A stretch of 41,378 bases of DNA, from the IMG/VR virus record IMGVR_UViG_3300020215_000090, positions 1 to 41,378 of that record; one strand, given 5' to 3'. This stretch comes from a virus. Below, in pieces: positions 19,397 through 26,776 of this stretch (its first letter is position 1; every line of letters starts with the position of its first letter). A program made the position numbers and the translations under genes. The notes below the pieces were generated by a model that was given only the letters and a program-made list of their open reading frames with translations, made no database searches and had not been told where the DNA came from.

Positions 19397-19657
19397 ATGT
19401 CCTCCTACACCGTCGCCGAGTGGATCGCCCGAGGCGACAGGATCACGGCCTACTGCGGCAATCCCTGGTGCCCTCGCAAGCAGAGGGTCAGCGCCTTTCC
19501 CATGGGCGTGGAGCTTGATCTCTCGAAGCTCGATCCGAACCTGACGGCCGATCAGGTCAGAGCCCGCCTGAAGTGCACCGTCTGCGGACACAAGGGCGGG
19601 ACCATCACCATGTCGCCGAACGCGCCGGGGATGGGCGGGCCGAGGGGGAGAAGCTGA
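19397..19657 (+). CDS. Zinc-ribbon protein, alphaproteobacterial type
   Basis: The product has 86 residues. Cys at 20 and 25 (AYCGNPWC) and at 60 and 63 (LKCTVCGHKG) are separated by a helical insert (LDLSKLDPNLTADQVRARLK). This layout is widespread in short Hyphomicrobiales proteins of unknown role. The C-terminal tail is Gly/Pro-rich. It may bind DNA or RNA. Confidence 0.6.
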   Translation: MSSYTVAEWIARGDRITAYCGNPWCPRKQRVSAFPMGVELDLSKLDPNLTADQVRARLKCTVCGHKGGTITMSPNAPGMGGPRGRS

Positions 19658-19667
19658 CGAACGGGGA

Positions 19668-19696
19668 TTCAACTGCGGGGCGTGTTTTGCTACAAT
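19668..19696 (+). promoter_or_regulatory. Candidate promoter for the 19877 gene
   Basis: TTCAAC, a 17-bp spacer and TACAAT (19691-19696) lie in the 219-bp gap before the 19877 gene. The pattern TTCAA(C/T)-N17-TA(C/T)AAT also occurs at 18680-18708. The rest of the gap is GC-rich with no ORF. Confidence 0.4.
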
Positions 19697-19876
19697 GCCG
19701 GGTGCTGCGGCTTCCGGGGGAGATAGGCCCCGGCGGTCAGTATCGGGAGGCGCCGGAGAATGTGCCGGCATCAAGGTCTTCCCGTGTCAGGCTCGGAGAG
19801 CTTAAGCGATCGGATGTCGGTAGCCAACCCGGCCCGCAGCACCTTCCCCCGATCACCGGGATAGAGGGAGACGGAG

Positions 19877-20110
19877 ATGGCCGACGATCTGAAGCCTTTT
19901 GTGTGCAGCTTTCCATACGACGGGTCGCGTTGGGGGATCGAGATCTACGCTCGGGACTTCGATGACGCCAAGCGGCGACTGGAGCGGATCGGCACCAACG
20001 GAACGGTGGATGGCGAGTTTGTCGCAAAAGTCCCCGTCATGTCCGGCGGCTTCCTCGTGCCGCTCTATTGCTGGATCAGAAACCTTTTCACGCCGAAGCC
20101 AATCGGGTAG
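19877..20110 (+). CDS. Conserved small protein of unknown function, 77 aa
   Basis: GGGAGACGGAG precedes ATG 19877. The PFVCSFPYDGSRWGIEIYAR stretch followed by DFDDAKRRLERIGTNGTVDG is a pattern found in small alphaproteobacterial proteins. The C-terminus has a hydrophobic stretch (GGFLVPLYCWIRNLF) that could contact membrane. It is the last plus-strand gene before the convergence point. Confidence 0.55.
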   Translation: MADDLKPFVCSFPYDGSRWGIEIYARDFDDAKRRLERIGTNGTVDGEFVAKVPVMSGGFLVPLYCWIRNLFTPKPIG

Positions 20111-20197
20111 AATCCGCACATCTGTTCGCCAACGATGCGGCAGGTAGAGGCTAGCCATCTGCTCATGAGGGGATACTGAATAAGTCGGCCTCGCCTT

Positions 20198-20215
20198 AAC
20201 CTGGTCGACCAAGTT
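20198..20215. promoter_or_regulatory. Operator-like palindrome
   Basis: AACCTGGTCGACCAAGTT is an 18-bp inverted repeat with one mismatched pair. It lies in the 272-bp non-coding convergence zone between the accessory operon and the lysis genes. Confidence 0.4.
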
Positions 20216-20231
20216 CCTTCCGTCTACGCAG

Positions 20232-20257
20232 GGGCCGCCTCCACACCGGGGCGGCCC
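20232..20257. terminator. Hairpin at operon convergence
   Basis: GGGCCGCC (20232-20239) pairs perfectly with GGCGGCCC (20250-20257) across a 10-nt loop. Only TT follows. It is placed to end the plus-strand accessory transcript. Confidence 0.45.
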
Positions 20258-20271
20258 TTCGCGCATCGAGA

Positions 20272-20316
20272 CCGATCCTCTTGGGGTGGCTTCGCATCAA
20301 GGATTGAGAGAGCGAG
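20272..20316 (+). repeat. Linker repeat, copy E (orphan)
   Basis: The copy reads CCGATCCTCTTGGGG, TGGCTTCGCATC, AAGGATTGAGAGAGCGAG. No plus-strand gene follows; the minus-strand lysis genes do. It may mark where a gene cassette was lost. Confidence 0.6.
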
Positions 20317-20323
20317 AGCGGCA

Positions 20324-20348
20324 CCGAAAACGGCCACACCGGTTTCGG
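20324..20348. terminator. Hairpin after the lysis genes
   Basis: CCGAAAACGG and CCGGTTTCGG form a 10-bp stem with one mismatch and a 5-nt loop, about 35 bp beyond the holin stop on the minus strand. It is a candidate terminator of the late operon; no T-tract is seen. Confidence 0.4.
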
Positions 20349-20382
20349 GACAAGATCAGGCGCTTAGTGCTTCTGCGCCCAC

Positions 20383-20793
20383 CTACCGCCCAGCCGCGCC
20401 CCGGATCTTCTCGAACGTCCGCAGGCCACCCATTCCGAGCATGGCGAGCATGAGCTGCCAGAGATTATCGTCGAGCCCGATCAGCACCGGGGCATGGTGG
20501 ATGCCGAGGAGGTCGAACACGCCCGTGGCGACCGGCCGGCCGATGTACTGGTAGGCGAGCGCCGCCGCGCACACCCAACCGATCGCGGGTCGCCAGCCGG
20601 CGACGAACACCGAGTTGGACTGCGCCTCGGCCTTGTTCACTTCGAGCTGCGCCTGGTCGGCTTGGCTGGCGACGCTCAGCAGTCGGTCCATCGCCTCCGC
20701 CTGCGCCTTTGCTCGAGCCTCGGGGTCGGGGATCAGGCCCACCAGCTTCTCGATGATCGGGCCGACGAACGGCAGGAACGCAGCAAGCGACAT
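20383..20793 (-). CDS. Holin, GTA-type three-helix family
   Basis: The product has 136 residues. It has a hydrophobic N-terminus (AAFLPFVGPIIEKLVGLI), an amphipathic Ala/Gln-rich helix, then FVAGWRPAIGWVCAAALAYQ and a last hydrophobic helix (LMLAMLGMGGLRTFEK). GWRPAIGW is the mark of the GTA holin 3TM family in alphaproteobacterial phages and gene transfer agents. It would permeabilise the inner membrane at lysis. It is the last gene of the late operon, after endolysin and a membrane coiled-coil protein. Confidence 0.85.
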   Translation of the reverse strand: MSLAAFLPFVGPIIEKLVGLIPDPEARAKAQAEAMDRLLSVASQADQAQLEVNKAEAQSNSVFVAGWRPAIGWVCAAALAYQYIGRPVATGVFDLLGIHHAPVLIGLDDNLWQLMLAMLGMGGLRTFEKIRGAAGR

Positions 20794-20802
20794 GGCGCCC
20801 TC

Positions 20803-21225
20803 CTAGAGTTTGTAGAAGACGTGCCAGCCGATCTCCGCGCAGGGCTGCCGGCCCTCCGACCATTTCGGCTTGACCGATTTGGCGTGATAGTGCGTGGCGC
20901 CTCCCGTCTTGTCCGGGAGCTCGCCGGCAATGGCGCGCTTGGCGATCTCGACGGCATGGGCGAACCAGCCATCCTCGCTCGCCTTGACCATGATCAGCTT
21001 GCCGCGGTTCGGATCGCCCTCGTTCCAGCACGAGAACTGCCAGGGCTTGCGGCAGACGCCCTCGACGCCCTCGCCCCACCAATCCGGCCTGCCGTCCTTG
21101 CCGAGGTCGGCGTTGACGCGGTTCATGATGACGGCGGCCACGGCTTCCATGCCGGCGACGCCCTCGCCCCTCGCCTCCGCCCAGATCGTGCGGGCAAGCG
21201 TGTCGATGTCCTGGGACCGGCTCAT
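20803..21225 (-). CDS. Endolysin, SleB-type cell wall hydrolase
   Basis: The product has 140 residues. LARTIWAEARGEGVAGMEAV followed by AAVIMNRV and a Trp/Cys-containing body is the Hydrolase_2/SleB signature. The glutamate at about 17 is the catalytic candidate. The enzyme cleaves peptidoglycan, probably as a lytic transglycosylase or amidase-like hydrolase. No signal peptide is visible, so it relies on the holin for release. Its start overlaps the stop of the upstream membrane protein gene (ATGA). Confidence 0.88.
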   Translation of the reverse strand: MSRSQDIDTLARTIWAEARGEGVAGMEAVAAVIMNRVNADLGKDGRPDWWGEGVEGVCRKPWQFSCWNEGDPNRGKLIMVKASEDGWFAHAVEIAKRAIAGELPDKTGGATHYHAKSVKPKWSEGRQPCAEIGWHVFYKL

Positions 21226-21524
21226 GGCTGCGGCCTCCGGAAGTTCTCGTTGAGGCGGTCCAGCTGGACCTCGATCCGGTTCAGCCGTTGATTGATCGGA
21301 TTGCTGATCGCCGATAGGTCGCGCTCGCGGATGTAGGTCCGCTCCACTTCCTGCAAGCGGACGTCCTGACCGCTGACCCTGTCCGATAGCGCCTCGACCT
21401 TGGCAGCGGTCCCGCCGGAGGTGGCGCCGTAGGTGATCGCGGCCGCGAGAGCAGCCAAGCCCACCGTCACGAGCGGCCCCGTCCAGCCATTCCGCCGCCC
21501 GCCGTTCCCATTGTGCTCGGCCAT
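21222..21524 (-). CDS. Membrane-anchored coiled-coil lysis-cassette protein (spanin-like)
   Basis: The product has 100 residues from ATG 21524. A polar Asn/Gly-rich start is followed by one hydrophobic helix (GPLVTVGLAALAAAITYG) and a long coiled coil (KVEALSDRVSGQDVRLQEVE, then QRLNRIEVQLDRLNEN). Position next to endolysin and holin and a single N-terminal anchor suit an i-spanin or holin-like accessory. No partner lipoprotein is seen inside or beside it, so the spanin role is uncertain. Confidence 0.55.
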   Translation of the reverse strand: MAEHNGNGGRRNGWTGPLVTVGLAALAAAITYGATSGGTAAKVEALSDRVSGQDVRLQEVERTYIRERDLSAISNPINQRLNRIEVQLDRLNENFRRPQP

Positions 21525-21618
21525 GCTACCGTTCCCCCGTCGTCGCCATGGACTTACCCTCCGTGGTGGCGATAGGCCGGGGCGCATCGTGCAAGGACGC
21601 GCCTCGGCCGCTCCTCCG

Positions 21619-22032
21619 TCAGATGCTGGGCCAGTCGGCCAGGATCTCCGCCTTCCGCTCGGCGTCGATCACCTCGTAGGCAACCAGGGCGTCGAGCCCG
21701 GCGCCGGTCGACGGGTGGTCGCGCTCGTACTGAGAGGCCGCCTCGTAGAAGAGCCAGAAGCGGGCAAGCGTGGTCGCCTTCAGCGCGAGCGCGGCGTCGA
21801 TCTCCTCCCCGGTGAACAGGTTCAGGAACTCGAAGCGGGTCAGCGCCTTCGGCCGTGCGGTCGACGTCAGCGGGTGCCAGTGCTTCTCCTCCGTCGCCCC
21901 GCTCGGATGCGTGACGCGCACCACCACGCCGTAGTGCGTCTCGCTGTCGAGGTTGTCGGGCTGCGGCGAGACCGGAGAGCCGCCGAAGCCGCTGATGACC
22001 TGCAGGTTGCCCGGTCGCGCAAAGGTCGCCAT
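21619..22032 (-). CDS. Tail-fiber-region protein, unknown
   Basis: The product has 137 residues. ATG 22032 is chosen because the long same-frame extension is antisense-like noise through other genes. The N-terminus is beta-rich (THYGVVVRVTHPSGATEEKH). The C-terminus is helical (RFEFLNLFTGEEIDAALALK). It lies between the tail-fiber genes and the lysis cassette, where chaperones or accessory tail proteins occur. Confidence 0.5.
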   Translation of the reverse strand: MATFARPGNLQVISGFGGSPVSPQPDNLDSETHYGVVVRVTHPSGATEEKHWHPLTSTARPKALTRFEFLNLFTGEEIDAALALKATTLARFWLFYEAASQYERDHPSTGAGLDALVAYEVIDAERKAEILADWPSI

Positions 22033-22043
22033 GGGTGATCTCC

Positions 22044-22664
22044 TTACGGCTCGAGCCGGTACCAGGCGCCGGCGCGGCGCTCGTTGTTCGCCGTGGCGTT
22101 CTGCGTGGTGTCGACCTTCATCTCGACCAGCAGGGACACCTCGAAGCGCAGGCCCCCGCCGAAGAGCTCGACGCCGTTGCCGCCGACGAGCGCGTAGCTG
22201 GTGAGGTTGCGCGCGTTCATGACCGAGTTCGTGTTCGCGAGCGGAACCGGCGTCGTGAAGATGTAGGCCGAGTTGATGCCGGTGATGTAGCCGAGGCCGA
22301 TGCGGTAATTGACCGTGCCCGGTGCCCAGCTGATCTCCACCGCCGTTGCACCGTCGCGCGTGATGCGGATGTAGGCCGTATCGGCGCCGTCGGCGATGCA
22401 GGGGCCGACGCAGCCGAAGAGTTGGCCCCGGCCGGTCAGGCTCACCACCGTCTTGTACGCCCCGCCGGTGAACTGGCTGTCCACCTGGGCGCCCGAGGAG
22501 CCGATGCCGTACTGCGTATCGGTCCAAGCGGTCGCGCTGCCGAGCGGCGGGCCGCCGACGCCGCCGAAGGAGACGCCCTCCGTGGCGCTGTTGCCGAGCG
22601 TCTGAAACCGCGGCATCTGGCGCGGATCGACGAGCCCCCGGCCAGTGGGATTGAGACTTGCCAT
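22044..22664 (-). CDS. Probable tail/receptor-binding structural protein
   Basis: The product has 206 residues. It is Gly/Ser/Thr/Asn-rich and apparently all-beta. A repeated TDTQYGIGSSGAQVDSQFTG-like region and an AGAWYRLEP end suit a virion fiber or spike. It is encoded directly after the tail fiber and may form the distal part of the adsorption apparatus. No catalytic motif is seen. Confidence 0.5.
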   Translation of the reverse strand: MASLNPTGRGLVDPRQMPRFQTLGNSATEGVSFGGVGGPPLGSATAWTDTQYGIGSSGAQVDSQFTGGAYKTVVSLTGRGQLFGCVGPCIADGADTAYIRITRDGATAVEISWAPGTVNYRIGLGYITGINSAYIFTTPVPLANTNSVMNARNLTSYALVGGNGVELFGGGLRFEVSLLVEMKVDTTQNATANNERRAGAWYRLEP

Positions 22665-22667
22665 GGC

Positions 22668-23690
22668 TTACATGCTCCAGACGTTCGTGGTTCCATCGGC
22701 GAGCGTGCCGACATAGTCGAAGCGCAGGACCCCGCTGAAGGCGCCGTCGACGGTGTGGGTGCCCGTCGCATACCCGCCGCTCGGCAGCGCCAGCTTGTTC
22801 GCACCGAAAGCGATGCTCAGCGTCTGCGCGCCGAGCTTCTTGACCTCGATCCCGGCGTCTCCGGCGGTCGGGGTGGCGGGCATGGTCAGCGTCTTGGCGG
22901 CCGAGCTGCAGTCCATGGCCACCCGATCGCCCGCCGCAGCGGTGTAGTCGGCGGTCTTGATCGCGTAGGGCCCCCCCGCGGCTGTCCCGCTCGGCGCGCC
23001 CTCCACCACCCATTTGTCGAGGGTGCTGTCATAGGTCAGGCCGATCACGCTGTTGGCCGTGAGGTCGCCCGCGGCGATCGTCGTGTTGCCTGGCTTGACG
23101 ATGGTCTTCGCGGTCAGTCCGTCGACGGCCAGGGTCGGCGTGGCGCCGCAGGTCTGGTCGAGCTTCACGCGGACGTGCACGCCGTTCGTCAGCGCCACGT
23201 TCTTCGGCGTGAAGGCCGCCGTGTACGCGGTCGAGGTGCCGCCGGTGGTGGCGTAGGCCTCCTTGTTGAAGTTCGCCGGGGCGGAGAGGTTCGTCGGCGC
23301 CTGGATCCCGATATAGGCGGCGGTGAGGTTCGAGGTCAGCGTCGTGCCGGTGTCCATGACCATGGTGACGGTCGTGTTCGCGGCGACGTAGCTGACCGAC
23401 TGGATGGTGCCGTAGAGCGTCGTGCTGTCGTCGAACTTCATGCGCCGGCGCGCGAGGTAGACGGCGGTCAGGTCGCCGGGGGACGCGAAGGAGTTCCCAG
23501 AGACGAAGGTCGCGGTGTAGCCGTGATCGAGATATTCGATGCCGACCAAGGTGTTCTTGATCTTCGCCATCATCTGGCGCTCGGCGTCGTTCACCGCCGA
23601 CGGCGGGCAGCCCTCCGCGGCGTTGATGTCGGCGTCGGCCGTGCCGTTGTTCGCGGCAGTGGTCGACCACGCCCGGACGTTATTGGCCAT
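22668..23690 (-). CDS. Tail fiber protein
   Basis: The product has 340 residues. The N-terminus ADINAAEGCPPSAVNDAERQ followed by MMAKIKN is the conserved start of many podoviral and siphoviral fibers. The body is Thr/Gly/Ala-rich beta repeat (YTAAFTPKNVALTNGVHVRV, then AIKTADYTAAAGDRVAMDCS), usual for trimeric fibers. It would bind the host surface receptor. The C-terminal KTLTMPATPTAGDAG type segment is also common in fiber proteins. Confidence 0.75.
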   Translation of the reverse strand: MANNVRAWSTTAANNGTADADINAAEGCPPSAVNDAERQMMAKIKNTLVGIEYLDHGYTATFVSGNSFASPGDLTAVYLARRRMKFDDSTTLYGTIQSVSYVAANTTVTMVMDTGTTLTSNLTAAYIGIQAPTNLSAPANFNKEAYATTGGTSTAYTAAFTPKNVALTNGVHVRVKLDQTCGATPTLAVDGLTAKTIVKPGNTTIAAGDLTANSVIGLTYDSTLDKWVVEGAPSGTAAGGPYAIKTADYTAAAGDRVAMDCSSAAKTLTMPATPTAGDAGIEVKKLGAQTLSIAFGANKLALPSGGYATGTHTVDGAFSGVLRFDYVGTLADGTTNVWSM

Positions 23691-23718
23691 TGGCGGGCGC
23701 TCCTGCTAGGCTCGTGGA

Positions 23719-23868
23719 ATGACCGATGATGAAGTCGCGCGCGCGGCCCTGGTCGGAGCCGGCGTGGTCCTGCTGCGGCCCTACTACGAGCGGTTCATGG
23801 ATTGGCTGGCGCATCTACTGCAGCAGGCCAAGGCGTGGTGCGACGGCCGTCGCCGCTCCGGCTCCTAG
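23719..23868 (+). CDS. Small plus-strand ORF inside the structural operon
   Basis: The ORF encodes 49 residues. It has a hydrophobic/amphipathic start (VARAALVGAGVVLLRPYYER), a Trp-containing helix and a basic tail, so it could be a small membrane protein. It fills the 124-bp gap between two minus-strand genes and overlaps the 3' end of one of them by 54 bp. Its orientation is opposite to everything around it. It was too short for automatic detection; coding status rests on composition and the gap it occupies. Confidence 0.4.
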   Translation: MTDDEVARAALVGAGVVLLRPYYERFMDWLAHLLQQAKAWCDGRRRSGS

Positions 23869-25560
23869 CGCCGGCGTCGCATCGAGAAGCCCGCGGGCGA
23901 GCGGCTGTCGCCAGGACTGGCCGCCCAGCATCATCTGCTCGAGCATCCACCGCCCGGCCGGGCTGTAGGCGAGCGACGCGAGCGTGCCGGCGCCGCCGCC
24001 GAGGATCGCCGCTTCCGGGCTGACATGGCTCAAGCCGCCGAGCGCGCCGCCGCCGCCGAGAATGCCGAGCATGGCTCGCCCGGCGGTGCCGCTGTCGGGC
24101 ACATTCGACGGCATCACCGAAGACGCGGCGTCGGAGAGATCCTGCATCCGCGCACGGCCCGCGGCGTAGGAGCGATCCCGCACGGAGGGATCGTTGCGCT
24201 TGACCGCGCTCGCGAGCTGATTGGCGGAGAAGATGCCGTCTTTCGCGCCGGCGGTGCTGGCGGCCGTTTCGACGACGGCGAGGTTGCCCCACCCGGTATC
24301 GATCTTCTTCAGCGCCGCCGCCTGGTCGGGGTAGTTGCGCGCGGCCATGTCGAAGATGAGGCCCTTGAGGTCGCGAAGATGCTTCGCGAGCTCGCGCTGC
24401 CCGGCGTCGCTGCTGCTCGCATAGCCCTTGATCAGGGCGCCGAGCTCGCTGTCGATCGCCTTCATGGCGGTGCCGTCCATGACACCGGTCGACGGCCCCC
24501 ACGGGCTTTTCACCGGTGCCAGGCGCGGCGCCATGTTGTTCTGGACATAGCTGCCGACGACGCCCTGGAGGTCGGCGGGGAGCGTCTTCACCGCCTGATT
24601 GAGCTTGGCGAAATCCTGCAGGAACTGCGGGTCCAGCTTGATCTGCGGCATCTTCGCGAGCACGTCCTGATAGGCGCGGCTCAGCGTGTCCTGGGCGTAG
24701 GCAACACCCTCCCGGCCGACGTCGATCTTGTCGGGGAGCTTCTGGTTGATCGGCGCGAGGGCGCGGTTGATCGCGGCGCGGTTCAGGTCCTCGGTGCCGG
24801 CGCGCTGCCGGTTGGCGGCCAAGTCACCGATGATGGGGATGGTCCCGGCCGTCTTGTTCTCAACGGTCCGCGGCGCGCCGCCGAGGATCTGGCCCGGCGT
24901 CAGCCTGACGCCCTCCTCCCGAAGCTTTTGGACGTGCGGATTGTCCATTGCTTTCGGCGCGGCGATGCGTGCGGCCGCGGCCGTGAGCGGCGTCATCACC
25001 GCGCCACCTCCGGCGCCGAGAGCGGTCTGCTTGCCCTTCTCGCTCCAGAAGTTCTCGGTGTCGTAGACGGGCTGCGAGACCGCGGAGACACCAGCGCCGG
25101 TCAGCGCATTCCCTGCGGCCTTGCCCAAGAGCGTCGTGCCGGTCGGACCGCCGAACGGAAGCGTGCCGAGCACGTTGCCGACCAGGCGGCCCGTGTCGAA
25201 CTTGCCCTGCTGGTCGCCGCGGCTGGCCTGGTATTCGTCCTCGACGCGCTTGTTGCGGTCCTCGACGATCTGCGTCTGCTCTCGCAGCCAGTCCTTGACC
25301 ACCCCTTCGGGCGTGACCGCCGTCAACCCGCGGCCGATCAGCTGGGAGCCGGCATCGCGAACGGACGTCAGCCCGCGGCCGACGCCCGGGAAGGACAGCC
25401 CCGCCTCGCCGCGCTCCAGGCTCTCGCGCAAATTCCGGGCGCCTTCCATGACGAAGGCCTTGGAGCCGATGCGGGGGGCCGGGTCGACCACGAACCCCTC
25501 GGGCAGGGCGGCGGCCGGCGCCTCGTCGAGCTCGAAGCCGGGCGGGAGGGCGCCGGTCAT
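23815..25560 (-). CDS. Internal virion / DNA ejection protein
   Basis: The product has 581 residues from ATG 25560, overlapping the previous stop by 4 nt. It is Ala/Gly-rich with long helices and several hydrophobic Gly-rich patches (GNVLGTLPFGGPTGTTLLG; AMLGILGGGGALGGLSHV) that could insert in membrane. Length, composition and place after another such protein match podoviral ejection proteins, which leave the capsid with DNA to build a channel through the host envelope. No peptidoglycan hydrolase motif is seen. Confidence 0.6.
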   Translation of the reverse strand: MTGALPPGFELDEAPAAALPEGFVVDPAPRIGSKAFVMEGARNLRESLERGEAGLSFPGVGRGLTSVRDAGSQLIGRGLTAVTPEGVVKDWLREQTQIVEDRNKRVEDEYQASRGDQQGKFDTGRLVGNVLGTLPFGGPTGTTLLGKAAGNALTGAGVSAVSQPVYDTENFWSEKGKQTALGAGGGAVMTPLTAAAARIAAPKAMDNPHVQKLREEGVRLTPGQILGGAPRTVENKTAGTIPIIGDLAANRQRAGTEDLNRAAINRALAPINQKLPDKIDVGREGVAYAQDTLSRAYQDVLAKMPQIKLDPQFLQDFAKLNQAVKTLPADLQGVVGSYVQNNMAPRLAPVKSPWGPSTGVMDGTAMKAIDSELGALIKGYASSSDAGQRELAKHLRDLKGLIFDMAARNYPDQAAALKKIDTGWGNLAVVETAASTAGAKDGIFSANQLASAVKRNDPSVRDRSYAAGRARMQDLSDAASSVMPSNVPDSGTAGRAMLGILGGGGALGGLSHVSPEAAILGGGAGTLASLAYSPAGRWMLEQMMLGGQSWRQPLARGLLDATPALGAGAATAVAPRLGLLQ

Positions 25561-26768
25561 CGGACAGGCACCCAGGCCTTGCCGTCCCACACCCGCTTTT
25601 CGCCGGTTTTCTTGTTCCTCGCGGTCTGCCCGACAAAGGGCGTTGCCCCCGCCGGAGGCTTGTCGCCGCCGGGCGGCTTGGCGGCTGCGGGCTCAGCAAG
25701 TCGCTCCGGTCCCTTGCCGGGTCCGTGGACCACGTCCATGGTCACGTTGTGCAGGCGGATCAGGTTGCGGCGCAGCTGCTCGTCGCTCTGCGACTGTTCC
25801 AGGTTGCCCCGGACGGCAGAGAGCAGCGCCAGCTCGCGCTCGGTGACGCTGCCGAGCGCCGCGCCGGTCGGGGATGCCTTGCGCATCTCCGCCAGTTTGT
25901 CGAACGCCGTGTTCGCCTTGACGGTATCGAGCAGCTTGGAAACGTCGTGCGCGCCCGTGCCGCCGACCTTCGCCACGACCGAACCGGCCGCGCCGGTGGT
26001 CGGGAGCGTGGACTTGTCCATAAGCTCAAGCGTGCGGCGGATGTCCTGCGACACCACATCGGCCGCGGTCGAGCGCTGCGCCTGGGCCTCGCCCTTCGCC
26101 TCTTGCTCCTTGGCCACCTCTCGCGCGGCAGGGCTGCCGTCGATCGGCGCCATGGCGTAACTGCCGTCCGGGTTCTGACGCAGGACGTGGCCCGGCGGGA
26201 TCGTGCCGAACTGCGGGCCTTGAGACAGGTTGACGCTCATGCTCGGCTTGCCGGCGGCGCGGATCGCCTGCTGAGCCTTGATGTACTCCGGATCCTGCCA
26301 GTCCTTCGGTGCGGCCGGCGCCTGGAAAATGGGCTTGCCGTCGCGCCCGACGAGGTGGCTGCCGGGCGCGACCACCTGCGGCGCGTGGTCCTTCGGCAGC
26401 GCGTTCTCAGCCGCGGACTTGAAGAACTGCTCGGGCGCCGCCTCTATGAGGCTCTTGTGCGCGGCATAGCGGGGGTCCGCCGCGAGAGCCGCGCGAGCCT
26501 CCTTCTGCTTCTTCTGCTCCATCAGCTTCTCAAGGAAAAGCCGCTGTTGCAGGGCCTGCTGGTTGCCCTTGGCCATGCCCTGGCCGAAGCCGCCGAGGCC
26601 CTGGGCGAAGCCCTGCCACCCGGACATGCCCGGCTGCGCCATGGTCGCGCCCATCTGCGTCAGGCCCTGAAAGAGGGCCATCAGGCGATCCTGCTTGCTG
26701 AGCAGGCCGAGGGTGCCGGAGCCGCCGGCCGGCTCGTCGAGGTCGCCGAAGCTGTCGAGAAGGCCCAT
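25557..26768 (-). CDS. Internal virion / ejection protein
   Basis: The product has 403 residues. The N-terminus is Gly/Gln/Met-rich (TQMGATMAQPGMSGWQGFAQ then GLGGFGQGM) followed by a coiled coil (LFLEKLMEQKKQKEARAAL). The rest is helical with a Pro/Lys-rich tail ending in a WDGKAWVPV motif seen in phage structural proteins. It lies between two other large virion proteins of the ejection block. The call is by position and composition. Confidence 0.5.
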   Translation of the reverse strand: MGLLDSFGDLDEPAGGSGTLGLLSKQDRLMALFQGLTQMGATMAQPGMSGWQGFAQGLGGFGQGMAKGNQQALQQRLFLEKLMEQKKQKEARAALAADPRYAAHKSLIEAAPEQFFKSAAENALPKDHAPQVVAPGSHLVGRDGKPIFQAPAAPKDWQDPEYIKAQQAIRAAGKPSMSVNLSQGPQFGTIPPGHVLRQNPDGSYAMAPIDGSPAAREVAKEQEAKGEAQAQRSTAADVVSQDIRRTLELMDKSTLPTTGAAGSVVAKVGGTGAHDVSKLLDTVKANTAFDKLAEMRKASPTGAALGSVTERELALLSAVRGNLEQSQSDEQLRRNLIRLHNVTMDVVHGPGKGPERLAEPAAAKPPGGDKPPAGATPFVGQTARNKKTGEKRVWDGKAWVPVR

Positions 26769-26776
26769 CTCTCACC

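Noticed and set aside
22035-23729. 564-codon plus-strand ORF antisense to tail-fiber genes
   Set aside because: The minus frame gives recognisable fiber proteins. The plus product is Arg/Val/Gly-rich with no domain, as expected of a GC-rich shadow frame.
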